Below are positions 44,016 to 52,118 of a DNA stretch of 64,000 nt, in pieces (the first letter of the stretch is position 1; the number at the start of each line of letters is the position of its first letter). The notes under the pieces were generated by a model. The model was given only the letters and a program-made list of their open reading frames with translations. It did no database searches and was not told the origin of the DNA. The stretch is taken from assembly GCF_900239345.1 (NCBI RefSeq), contig NZ_OESZ01000034.1, forward strand, positions 124,001 through 188,000, given 5' to 3'. The DNA is from Tenacibaculum dicentrarchi. Lineage in GTDB: Bacteria > Bacteroidota > Bacteroidia > Flavobacteriales > Flavobacteriaceae. Position numbers and translations under genes: made by a program.

Positions 44016-46241
44016 TTATTTTTTAGCCTTATTTTTAAAGCGGTTAAATTTACTTGTTTTTTTCTTAGGCCAGCTGTTATTTGTAGTGTCAATATCAGCA
44101 GTTTCTAAATCAGGATCTATTACAAAGCTTTTTATTTCTTTATCCGAAGAAAAAACACGGAATGCTTTTTGATCATTATTCATCCAAATTTGAGCAGGAA
44201 AAGTTTCTCTTTTTTTACTGCCATCAGCGTATGTTAATTCGATAATAATTGGCATTGGTAAACCTCCTGGCTTTTCAAATTCAACCTGATACATATACTT
44301 TGGTAATGCTTTTAAACGTGCTTTTTTATCGGCAGATAAACTATTAATATAGTTTTCTACTTCCGATGAATTTGCAGCTTTTTTATCGGTAGTTAAAAAA
44401 ACTAATTTACCTAAGCCTGCAAAGTAAGAAGGATATTTTTCTTGTAGTTTTTTCGTTTTTTCGTTTGGCTTGTTTGATAAAAACAACGATTTTACTTCTT
44501 TTATTGCAATATCAGTATAATCTGTTGAATAAAACCAACCTCTCCAAAACCAGTCTAAATCCATACCAGATGCGTCTTCCATAGTTCTAAAGAAATCAGC
44601 AGGAGTAGGGTGTTTAAACATCCATCTTTTAGCGTAGGTTCTAAAAGCATAATCAAATAATTCAGGTCCCATAATGGTATGACGTAACATGTATAAACCA
44701 GCGGCAGGCTTTGTATAAGCATTTGGTCCGAAGTTTTTTACGTAATCACCCTGCGACATAATTGGCGATAATCTGCTTTGATCTAAACTCATATAACGCA
44801 CAATATCTTTGGGTAAATTACCCGTATTAAAGTTTGGGTCGTAGTCTAATTCGGCTAAGGTTTCAACAAAAGAATTTAAACCTTCGTCCATCCAAGTCCA
44901 TTGACGCTCATCAGAATTTACAATCATCGGGAAAAAGTTATGCCCAACTTCGTGGGTAATAACACCAATCATTCCGTTTTTAACTCTATCAGAATAGGTT
45001 CCGTCGGCATTAGGACGTCCGTAGTTAAAACAAATCATCGGGTATTCCATTCCTTGTTTTTTTGCATGAACAGAAATTGCTTTTGAATACGGATAATCAA
45101 AAGTCATTTTAGAATACTCTTCTAAAGTATTGGCCACAACTCTTGTTGAATGTTGCTCCCATAAAGGGTTTCCTTCTTTTGGATACAAAGAAACCGCCAT
45201 AATATTTTTACCATTTATTTTTACAGCCATGGCATCCCAAATATATTTTCTTGAAGAAGCAAAAGCGTAATCACGTACGTTATTTGCCTTAAAGTGCCAT
45301 GTTTTTGTTTTGGTAGATCTTCCTTTTTCGTTTGCTTCTGCTTCTTTTTGGGTAACAATAAAAACAGGGTTTTTATACGATTTTCTAGCCTTTGTAAAAC
45401 GCTTACGTTGTTCTTTGGTTAGCACCTCTTTTTCATTTTGTAATTGACCAGTAGCATCTACAATATGATCGGCAGGAACGGTTAATTTAACGTCGTAATC
45501 GCCAAATTCTAATGCCCATTCACTACGTCCCCAAAATTGCATGTTTTGCCAACCTTCAACGTTGTCATAAACAGCTAAACGAGGGAAAAACTGCGCAATA
45601 GTATAGTTTTTGTTTCCGTCAGGAAATAATTCAAAACCAGAACGCCCACCGTCATCAACAGAATTATTAATTAGGTAGTTCCATTTTATTTTAAAAGTAA
45701 AAACTTCGCCCGATTTTAATGCTTTTGGTAAATTAATACGCATCATTGTACGGTTAATGGTGTATGATAAATCATTGCCATTTTCATTTTTTACTTCTTC
45801 TATTTTGAATCCAAAATCTTTAGAAATTTCTAAGTTTTTTGCTACAAATTTTTCAGGAGTTTGAAAAATACTTGCTCTTTTAGACTCCGAAAGCGGACTT
45901 TTAGAATCTGGAGCACGCATATTTTGATCTAATTGCACCCATAAATAGTCTAAATTATCTTTAGAATTGTTATGGTAGGTAATTGTTTGATCGCCATATA
46001 ATTTATTAGCAGCTTCGTCTAAATGTAAGTTCATTACATAGTCAACTTTTTGCTGGGTATATTGATGTCCAGGAGCTCCTGATGCTGTGTGTTGGTCGTT
46101 TGGTGTAGCTAATACGTTTTTTAATTGACGAAATTTGTTCTGATCAATATGACCTTTTTGAGGCTCTTTATTTGTTGTTTGTGCAAATAGTGATGCAGAT
46201 ACAAAAAGAGCTGAAAATAGTAGTGTAGAATATTTTTTCAT
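44016..46241 (-). CDS. M1-family metallopeptidase (secreted)
   Basis: This 741-aa protein has a signal peptide (LLFSALFVSASLFAQ), an N-terminal beta-domain (about 60-290) and a gluzincin catalytic domain with HEVGHNFFP (HExxH near residue 427) and the downstream Glu in WMDEGLNSFVETLAEL (zinc ligand about 19 residues later). It lacks the GAMEN motif in canonical form; the corresponding sequence is QGMEYPMICF. It probably trims peptides in the periplasm or envelope. The C-terminal tail is basic (KKKTSKFNRFKNKAKK) and has no T9SS sorting domain. The 214-nt upstream gap shows no clear promoter. Confidence 0.92.
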   Translation of the reverse strand: MKKYSTLLFSALFVSASLFAQTTNKEPQKGHIDQNKFRQLKNVLATPNDQHTASGAPGHQYTQQKVDYVMNLHLDEAANKLYGDQTITYHNNSKDNLDYLWVQLDQNMRAPDSKSPLSESKRASIFQTPEKFVAKNLEISKDFGFKIEEVKNENGNDLSYTINRTMMRINLPKALKSGEVFTFKIKWNYLINNSVDDGGRSGFELFPDGNKNYTIAQFFPRLAVYDNVEGWQNMQFWGRSEWALEFGDYDVKLTVPADHIVDATGQLQNEKEVLTKEQRKRFTKARKSYKNPVFIVTQKEAEANEKGRSTKTKTWHFKANNVRDYAFASSRKYIWDAMAVKINGKNIMAVSLYPKEGNPLWEQHSTRVVANTLEEYSKMTFDYPYSKAISVHAKKQGMEYPMICFNYGRPNADGTYSDRVKNGMIGVITHEVGHNFFPMIVNSDERQWTWMDEGLNSFVETLAELDYDPNFNTGNLPKDIVRYMSLDQSRLSPIMSQGDYVKNFGPNAYTKPAAGLYMLRHTIMGPELFDYAFRTYAKRWMFKHPTPADFFRTMEDASGMDLDWFWRGWFYSTDYTDIAIKEVKSLFLSNKPNEKTKKLQEKYPSYFAGLGKLVFLTTDKKAANSSEVENYINSLSADKKARLKALPKYMYQVEFEKPGGLPMPIIIELTYADGSKKRETFPAQIWMNNDQKAFRVFSSDKEIKSFVIDPDLETADIDTTNNSWPKKKTSKFNRFKNKAKK

Positions 46242-46455
46242 TTTCTTTTTTTAAATTATTAAATTTTAAATTATCGCGGTAAGTTACTGAAATTTGAGTA
46301 GTAGGAAAATTAGTTTTAAAACTTTAACAAACCTTTTATAGCCTGTTTAATTTGTATATAAAAGATGATTATTTGTTTTTTATCCGTATAAAATATTTAG
46401 ATTATTAAAATCAAGCTATAAATAACTAAATTTAAGTCAAATACTAAAAATAATC

Positions 46456-46959
46456 TTAAAATTTTAATAAGCCTTTATTGTTTTTTTTATCTAAAAATAA
46501 ACTTTTACGTTCTTTTTTTACAGAAGCTTTTATTAAATTTTGTTGTTCAGGAAAATACTTAACTAACATGTTATTTTCTATTTCAATAGTATTTATACTT
46601 GTTATATGTTCTGTTTCTAAATAAAAATATACAATATCACCATCGTATTCTTTACCAATAAAATTATAAGTAGCCTGTTTTTTGTTAATTTTAATCTTAA
46701 AATTTTTTGTTAAATAGTTAACAAAAAGCGAGTCAACATTTTTTAACTCATTGTTTGATGTTAATTGTAAATCGACATTATAATCTTTGTTTATAGCTGT
46801 TTCTATGTCGTCCATAAAAACATTCATAATCATTTGTACTGATTTTGTTTCTTCTTGATAGCTAATTTCAGTTAATGAAATATAGTATTTATGAAGGCTA
46901 AAAGCGAGTAGTGGAAGGATAAAAAAAAGCAGGCTTATTTTTATGATATTTTTATTCAT
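46456..46959 (-). CDS. DUF6702-family envelope protein
   Basis: This 167-aa protein has an N-terminal hydrophobic helix (ISLLFFILPLLAFSLHKYYI) followed by HKYYISLTEISYQEETKSVQ, the conserved opening of the DUF6702 family, and a beta-rich body ending KASVKKERKSLFLDKKN. The family is common next to M1 peptidase and CarboxypepD_reg genes in Flavobacteriaceae. Its function is unknown; it is likely an inner-membrane-tethered or periplasmic protein. It lies between the M1 peptidase gene and the duplicated regulatory-domain genes on the same strand. Confidence 0.78.
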   Translation of the reverse strand: MNKNIIKISLLFFILPLLAFSLHKYYISLTEISYQEETKSVQMIMNVFMDDIETAINKDYNVDLQLTSNNELKNVDSLFVNYLTKNFKIKINKKQATYNFIGKEYDGDIVYFYLETEHITSINTIEIENNMLVKYFPEQQNLIKASVKKERKSLFLDKKNNKGLLKF

Positions 46960-47021
46960 GTATCTTTTTAAGTTTATTTTTTGATGTTTTTATACTGATA
47001 AATGCGCCAAATTACTCTTTT

Positions 47022-47834
47022 TTACTCTTTGTAATCGTTTAAGTTTAATTTTTTAAATTTTTCGGCCTTCTTTTTTAAAAATAAAATCATATTTATTTCG
47101 CCAGCGTGATAGGTTTCTTCAAATTTTTCATCCGAAGTACAATAATAAATAAATTTATAAATGTCTGTTTTTTTTATCTTGTATTCTTGTACAATAGCCG
47201 CCGAATAGTTGTTTTTTATCTTATTTACTTTTACCTCTAAACTTTCGATGGCTTTTAGTTTTTTAAGCTTTTTTATTCTGCCAGAAGCGGTGTTTATAAT
47301 GTAGTCTAACGAAATTACATTCGCCAAACCAAAGGTAAAAGGCTTACTTCCTCCCATAGCTGTTTGCAGCGTTCTTTCGGCGGGTGTTAGTTGTTTAGAG
47401 CCCGCATAAGGCAGGTTTAATGTTGTCGCATTTATTTGAGCTGTTGTTTTTATATTTTTAATATCGGAGGATAAAAAGCCTAGCAAATCATTTTTTTTAA
47501 GTGTTATTTCATCTAGTTCATAGGCTTGTTTATGTAGTTTAAAGCTGTTTTTTTGAATCCCGAAATGATTTGTGTTCACTTTAATATGGATTGATTTATA
47601 GCCGACAAACGATATTTTTAAAGAATCATTTACTTTAGCTAAAACTCTAAACTCCCCCGATTGATTGCTAAAAGTTCCTTGTTTTGTGGTTAAATTGATG
47701 ATGTGCGCATTATAAATAGTGGTAATTTTATCGTTCACGCTTCCGTATAAAAATTTTCGAGGTATTTGTTGTTTTTGTGCCTGTATTTTTAAACAAAAAA
47801 GTACTAAAAACAAGATATAAACGATTTTTTTCAT
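47022..47834 (-). CDS. CarboxypepD_reg-like domain protein (paralogue 2)
   Basis: This 270-aa protein has a signal peptide (IVYILFLVLFCLKIQAQ). An N-terminal transthyretin-like carboxypeptidase regulatory domain (about 25-115) includes YNAHIINLTTKQGTFSNQSG, EFRVLAKVNDSLKISFVGYK and YELDEITLKK. The C-terminal half is helical and specific (SKQLTPAERTLQTAMGGSKP). The first half is almost the same as the preceding gene's, at both DNA and protein level. It overlaps that gene by 4 nt, so translation is coupled. The function is unknown; TonB-receptor-plug-like domains of this type often form scaffolds in the Bacteroidetes envelope. Confidence 0.85.
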   Translation of the reverse strand: MKKIVYILFLVLFCLKIQAQKQQIPRKFLYGSVNDKITTIYNAHIINLTTKQGTFSNQSGEFRVLAKVNDSLKISFVGYKSIHIKVNTNHFGIQKNSFKLHKQAYELDEITLKKNDLLGFLSSDIKNIKTTAQINATTLNLPYAGSKQLTPAERTLQTAMGGSKPFTFGLANVISLDYIINTASGRIKKLKKLKAIESLEVKVNKIKNNYSAAIVQEYKIKKTDIYKFIYYCTSDEKFEETYHAGEINMILFLKKKAEKFKKLNLNDYKE

Positions 47835-48664
47835 TCTGCTGAATTTAAAATTATTAAATAATTGTCACTTTGTTGTTGAAGTATTTTAAGCATTTCTAAA
47901 ACCCTGCCTTTTTTGTATAATTCTTCAATACCTAAATAATTGCAATAATTTAAAAAGTGATGGTATTTTTCTTTGGGGATTTTCAACTCGATAAAAAAGA
48001 ATTTTTCACCAAATCCCGATAGCAATATTTTAGGGAAATGCTCTTTAAATTGAATTTCTTTTCGAAGTCTTCTTTTTTCGGCGGCATATTGGTCAATTCC
48101 TGCTCCTGATTTAGTAGAAACACCTTCAAACCTTGCTGTAGGATCAACTTGCTTTCTCATGTCAGGCGCTTTGATACGCGCTGTTGCATCAATTTTTGAA
48201 ATAACAATTTGGTTAAAATCAATCATTGAAAAATCTACTGCTTTTTTTGATTTTATCGCCCCAAAATTTGTAGTAACTTCTTTTAAATCGCTAAATAAAC
48301 GCCCTTTTAATTGATGTCTTTTTAAGGTAACTTCGTCTAGTTCAAAAGTTTCTTTACTTAAAATAAAGCTGTTTTTTTGAATCCCAAAATGATTTGCGCT
48401 CACTTTAATACGGATTGATTTATAACCAACAAACGATATTTTTAAAGAATCATTTACGCTTGCTAAAACTCTAAATTCACCAGCTTGATTGGTAAAAGTT
48501 CCTTGTTTTGTGGTTAAATTGATGATGTGCGCATTATATAGGTTTCCAATAGCATCTTTAAGGTTTCCGTATAAAAATTTTCGAACTGTTTTTTGCTGTT
48601 CTTGAGAAACAGCAACTTTAATAACAATAAAAAGGAATAAAATTAACAGGTATTTTTTTTTCAT
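47831..48664 (-). CDS. CarboxypepD_reg-like domain protein (paralogue 1)
   Basis: This 277-aa protein starts MKKKYLLILFLFIVIKVAVSQ (signal peptide), with the start chosen at 48664 because the frame upstream of it has no signal. The regulatory domain (about 25-120) carries YNAHIINLTTKQGTFTNQAG, EFRVLASVNDSLKISFVGYK and FELDEVTLKR. The C-terminal half differs from paralogue 2 except for scattered residues. It is the first gene of a minus-strand group with its duplicate, the DUF6702 gene and possibly the M1 peptidase gene. Confidence 0.85.
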   Translation of the reverse strand: MKKKYLLILFLFIVIKVAVSQEQQKTVRKFLYGNLKDAIGNLYNAHIINLTTKQGTFTNQAGEFRVLASVNDSLKISFVGYKSIRIKVSANHFGIQKNSFILSKETFELDEVTLKRHQLKGRLFSDLKEVTTNFGAIKSKKAVDFSMIDFNQIVISKIDATARIKAPDMRKQVDPTARFEGVSTKSGAGIDQYAAEKRRLRKEIQFKEHFPKILLSGFGEKFFFIELKIPKEKYHHFLNYCNYLGIEELYKKGRVLEMLKILQQQSDNYLIILNSAE

Positions 48665-48778
48665 ATATCTTTTTGAACACTGGTTATTTTTATCTTTAAA
48701 AATCATCAAAAGCACTTCATATTACAAATAAACTACCTAATTGTCTTAAAAATGTTGTAATGCTATGGTAAATTTTTG

Positions 48779-48786
48779 TTAATTTG
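48779..48786 (+). promoter_or_regulatory. Imperfect -7 element (TTAATTTG) of pepE
   Basis: It differs from TAnnTTTG at the second base and is separated from the pepE ATG by 4 nt (ACTT). It is weak evidence on its own but follows the spacing seen at tgt, queE, the AAA ATPase gene and the thioesterase gene. Confidence 0.3.
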
Positions 48787-48790
48787 ACTT

Positions 48791-49504
48791 ATGAAAAACA
48801 TGATAATAGCAAGCACATCGACTGTTCACGCAAGTGGATACCTAGAATATATAACACCAGTACTTATTAATTTATTTAAAGATACCGATACTATTTTATT
48901 TATTCCTTACGCACGCCCTGGTGGAATTACTTATGACCAATATACCGATATTGCCAAAAAATATTTTGCAAAGCTTGATAAAAAAGTAAAAGGAATCCAT
49001 GAATTTGAAAATCCGAAGGAAGCTTTAAAAGTAGCAAAAGGAATTTTTACAGGAGGAGGAAATACCTTTGAATTGGTAAATCAATTATATAAAAACGATA
49101 TAATTGACACTTTAAAAAATGTTGTAGAAAACGGAACGCCCTATTTAGGAACCAGCGCAGGAAGTAATATTTGTGGCGTAACAATGATGAATACCAACGA
49201 TATGCCCATTGTATATCCGCCGAGTTTTAACACCTTAAACTTGATTTCTTTTAATATTAATGCACATTATTTAGACCCTATAAAAGGTTCAACACATATG
49301 GGCGAAACTCGTGAAACTCGTATCAAAGAATACCATGTTTTTAATGAAACACCCGTTTTAGGATTGCGTGAAGGAAGTTGGTTAGCGGTAACAGGAGATG
49401 AAATTGTTTTAAAAGGAACTTTATCGGCGCGTTTGTTTCAAAAAGATAAAGAACCAATAGAATTAAATACAAACACAAAGATTCATAGAATGAATTTATT
49501 TTAA
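48791..49504 (+). CDS. pepE: Dipeptidase E, peptidase family S51
   Basis: This 237-aa cytoplasmic aspartyl dipeptidase hydrolyses Asp-Xaa dipeptides. The fold is that of class I glutamine amidotransferase-like serine peptidases: ILFIPYARPGGITYDQYTD, the oxyanion region GIFTGGGNTFELVNQLYKN, the nucleophile motif PYLGTSAGSNICG (Ser) and NAHYLDPIKGSTHMGETRET (His). Length and motifs match PepE. It is divergent from the CarboxypepD_reg genes and precedes the sigma-factor module with a 39-nt gap. Confidence 0.93.
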   Translation: MKNMIIASTSTVHASGYLEYITPVLINLFKDTDTILFIPYARPGGITYDQYTDIAKKYFAKLDKKVKGIHEFENPKEALKVAKGIFTGGGNTFELVNQLYKNDIIDTLKNVVENGTPYLGTSAGSNICGVTMMNTNDMPIVYPPSFNTLNLISFNINAHYLDPIKGSTHMGETRETRIKEYHVFNETPVLGLREGSWLAVTGDEIVLKGTLSARLFQKDKEPIELNTNTKIHRMNLF

Positions 49505-49543
49505 TAAATCACTTTTTATTCATTTTAGATGTGTACTTTAAAT

Positions 49544-50098
49544 ATGAAAGATAAAGAAATAGTAATTAACCAATGGGTAGATCTTTATTCAGAACCATTA
49601 CTTAAAAGAGCTATATTTTTACTAGAAAATAGAGATGATGCGAAAGATTTAGTACAAGAAGTTTTTGTTTCTGCAGTACAAGCGTATCATCATTTTAAAG
49701 AAGAAAGTACTCCACTTACTTGGTTACAAACTATTCTTAAAAATAAAGTTGCCGATTTTTATCGAAAAAAATATCGTAATACTAAAAGCATTAATATAGT
49801 AAATTTTTTTGATTCGAAAACAGGTTCTTGGACAGATAATTCAATTCTTAATGATTGGGATCAAAATTTAAATGAACAAGAAAATCAAAATTCACTACAT
49901 AGTACATTAGATAAATGTATTGAAGATTTACCCGCTCAATGGTTACTTGTTGTAAAACTTTATTATTTAAAAGAAAAAAAGAACAATGAGGTTTGCAGTG
50001 AATTGAATATTTCCCTAAATAACTTGTGGAAAATACTTCAACGAAGTCGTATGCAATTAAGGAAATGTATAGAATTAAATTGGTTTGAAAAATTATGA
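49544..50098 (+). CDS. ECF-type RNA polymerase sigma factor
   Basis: This 184-aa protein has sigma region 2 (LENRDDAKDLVQEVFVSAVQ; TPLTWLQTILKNKVADFYRK) and region 4 (LDKCIEDLPAQWLLVVKLYY; KNNEVCSELNISLNNLWKIL), the two-domain layout of ECF sigma-70 factors. An ATG five codons upstream (49529) is possible; the start at MKDKEIVINQ fits family starts better. It overlaps the next gene, a putative zinc anti-sigma factor, by 4 nt and lies upstream of the periplasmic msrAB gene, so a stress-response regulon is likely (inference). Confidence 0.9.
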   Translation: MKDKEIVINQWVDLYSEPLLKRAIFLLENRDDAKDLVQEVFVSAVQAYHHFKEESTPLTWLQTILKNKVADFYRKKYRNTKSINIVNFFDSKTGSWTDNSILNDWDQNLNEQENQNSLHSTLDKCIEDLPAQWLLVVKLYYLKEKKNNEVCSELNISLNNLWKILQRSRMQLRKCIELNWFEKL

Positions 50099-50379
50099 AA
50101 ACAACGATTAATAAGTTAATTCATTTTATTATTAAGCCATGTGAAAAAATTCCAATTTTAATAGAAAAACAAAATACAGGAAATCTTTCATTTATCAATG
50201 AAAAATGGCTTAGTTTTCATTTATACGTATGTATATCATGTGCTTCTTATAAACGTAAATTTGAAAAAATAGATTCTCTTCTATCAAAAAAAATGATAGA
50301 AGAGAATAAAAAAATAAAAATAAATAAATCTGATATACAGGAGCTTAAGGGTTTAATTAAAAATAAAATAAATATTTAA
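50095..50379 (+). CDS. Putative ZAS-type zinc anti-sigma factor
   Basis: This 94-aa soluble protein starts with the ATGA overlap of the sigma gene. It carries the Hx3Cx2C signature (HLYVCISC) of zinc-binding anti-sigma (ZAS) domains and a more N-terminal Cys (KPCEKIPILIEKQ), the classic CxxI...LSxxExxxLxxHLxxCxxC layout. It has no transmembrane segment, like RsrA/ChrR-type soluble sensors. ZAS cysteines can be redox-active; here an MsrAB gene follows 85 nt later, which fits oxidative-stress control. Inhibition of the adjacent sigma factor is inferred. Confidence 0.78.
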   Translation: MKTTINKLIHFIIKPCEKIPILIEKQNTGNLSFINEKWLSFHLYVCISCASYKRKFEKIDSLLSKKMIEENKKIKINKSDIQELKGLIKNKINI

Positions 50380-50464
50380 TTTTATTTTTTGTCAGTATTT
50401 ATAAAATTTTTCGACTATATATATAAAGGTCACCAAAGTATCTTTTTTGTAAAAATTAATAAAT

Positions 50465-51523
50465 ATGAAAAAAATAAATTTTTTAATGTTTTTGTTTGCA
50501 TTTACTTTAATTACACAGTGTTTAAATGCTCAAGTATCAGAAAAAATAATGATAAAAAATAAGGAAATTTATCTCGCAGGAGGTTGTTTTTGGGGAATAG
50601 AGCATTTTTTACAACAAATCGGAGGTGTTATAAATACCGAGGTTGGGTATGCTAATGGAAAAATTATAAATCCGACTTATAAAATTATATCTACTACGGA
50701 AACAGGTTTTGTTGAAACAGTGAAAGTAGAATATAATCCAGCTCAAATTACATTAAAAAAACTTTTAAAATTATTTTTTAAAATTATTGATCCAACAAAA
50801 CTTAATCAACAAGGAAATGATATAGGTACACAGTATCGAACAGGTATATATTATACTGAAAAAATAGATGAAGCTATTGTAAAGTTAACTTTAAACGAAC
50901 TTACTAAATTATATGATAACCCTATTGTGGTAGAATCTAATATATTACAAAATTATTATCGAGCAGAACAGTATCATCAAAAGTATTTAGATAAAAATCC
51001 TTCAGGATATTGTCATATTCCTAAATTCTTTTTTCAAATGGCGAAAGAGGCTAATCGAATATCAGATTCAAACAATCAGATTTATAAAAAACAAAGTGAT
51101 ACAGCGCTTAAAAATAAATTAAGTAATTTACAATACGAAGTAACACAAAAAAATGCTACAGAAGTGCCCTTTAAAAATGAATATTGGAATGAATTTAGAG
51201 AGGGGATTTATGTAGATATTACAACAGGTGAACCATTATTTATATCTACGGATAAATTTGAGTCTGGTTGTGGATGGCCAAGTTTTTCAAAACCTTTAAG
51301 TAAATCATCAGTTTATGAGAAAACAGATAAAACATTAGGTATGCTTCGTACTGAAATACGTAGTAAAACAGGAAATTCTCACTTAGGACATGTATTTAAT
51401 GATGGCCCTGCTGATAAAGGAGGTTTAAGATATTGTATTAATAGTGCCTCTTTACGTTTTATTTCTAAAGAAGAAATGAAAAGAGGGAAGTATAAAAAAT
51501 TTCTTTATCTGTTAGACAAATAA
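50465..51523 (+). CDS. msrAB: Secreted MsrA-MsrB fusion methionine sulfoxide reductase
   Basis: This 352-aa protein has a signal peptide ([16 protein letters not shown]). An MsrA domain (about 33-200) has the catalytic Cys41 in [18 protein letters not shown] and [13 protein letters not shown]. An MsrB domain (about 215-352) has [26 protein letters not shown] and the catalytic Cys324 in [14 protein letters not shown]. The MsrB zinc-binding CxxC pairs are absent ([12 protein letters not shown] where CxxC is usual). It would repair methionine sulfoxide of both stereoisomers in the periplasm. An 85-nt gap follows the anti-sigma gene, and no TAnnTTTG element is evident there, consistent with use of an alternative sigma factor (inference). 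Confidence 0.93.
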   Translation: MKKINFLMFLFAFTLITQCLNAQVSEKIMIKNKEIYLAGGCFWGIEHFLQQIGGVINTEVGYANGKIINPTYKIISTTETGFVETVKVEYNPAQITLKKLLKLFFKIIDPTKLNQQGNDIGTQYRTGIYYTEKIDEAIVKLTLNELTKLYDNPIVVESNILQNYYRAEQYHQKYLDKNPSGYCHIPKFFFQMAKEANRISDSNNQIYKKQSDTALKNKLSNLQYEVTQKNATEVPFKNEYWNEFREGIYVDITTGEPLFISTDKFESGCGWPSFSKPLSKSSVYEKTDKTLGMLRTEIRSKTGNSHLGHVFNDGPADKGGLRYCINSASLRFISKEEMKRGKYKKFLYLLDK

Positions 51524-51932
51524 ATAGAGACTTGTTTTGTGTAGGTTACTCATTATCTGTTAATAAAAATAAAGAGTGAGTTATCAAAACGAAAAATAAT
51601 TATAATTATTAAGTATTTATGATTAAAAAATAGTTACAAAATTGTTATTAAATAAAATTTACCAGCCGTTTTATTCTATAAAAATTGTAAAATTAAACTC
51701 TTATAATTTTGATATTAAGGGATTTTTATAATTTCACTATATGTATCTATTTGAATATGAGTGTTTTCATTTTTATTATAATTTATAATGATTATTAATA
51801 GTTTATTAATGATGAAAGTGTAAATTGCCAGTATGTAATTTAACCTTAATATGATATACTAGTCATTTGTAATTAATGGTCTTTTTACTAGAAATAAGAG
51901 ATGGCATATCCCCCGAGTGCAATCGAACTGCG

Positions 51933-51958
51933 TGACAAATTACTCTTGTAATATGTCA
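51933..51958. repeat. Inverted repeat upstream of the cytolysin gene
   Basis: TGACAAATTAC and GTAATATGTCA pair over 11 bp with one mismatch around a TCTT loop. No T-run follows, so it is more operator- or RNA-hairpin-like than a terminator. Confidence 0.55.
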
Positions 51959-52046
51959 TTATAGCTGTTTAAAATCCTATATTTATATTTCATAATTAAG
52001 AGATATGAAAATAAGGAGTGACTTCTTTGGTGTGATACTGTTCAAA

Positions 52047-52072
52047 AAACAATCGGTTAATCTGATTTGTTT
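52047..52072. repeat. Second inverted repeat upstream of the cytolysin gene
   Basis: AAACAATC and GATTTGTTT pair with a one-base bulge around a 9-nt loop. It lies 47 nt before the cytolysin ATG, so it would sit in the leader or promoter region. Confidence 0.4.
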
Positions 52073-52118
52073 CCTTATTTTAAATAAATTATAATTAACA
52101 CATAAATATATTTTAAAA

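Larger units (their letters stand above)
51524..52118. other. 595-bp gene-free region between msrAB and the cytolysin gene
   Basis: No ORF of note lies here. Two hairpins are visible (51933-51958 and 52047-52072). Around 51910-51932 there is a locally GC-richer patch (CCCCCGAGTGCAATCGAACT) that stands out from the AT-rich surroundings and resembles a tRNA T-arm on the minus strand without forming one. The region is a candidate promoter/regulatory zone for the cytolysin or a scar of an insertion. No TAnnTTTG match lies close to the cytolysin start. Confidence 0.5.

Noticed and set aside
44901..45086. Small plus-strand ORF inside the M1 peptidase gene and similar antisense ORFs within housekeeping genes (for example 53946-54260, 55935-56222, 61736-61957)
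   Set aside because: They lie wholly antisense to genes with strong homology and lack recognisable features or promoters.
51905..51943. tRNA gene or tRNA fragment on the minus strand (CAGTTCGATTGCAC)
   Set aside because: The T-loop-like TTCGATT is present but the flanking stem does not pair, and no D-arm, anticodon arm or acceptor stem can be built. An attachment-site remnant is possible but unsupported.
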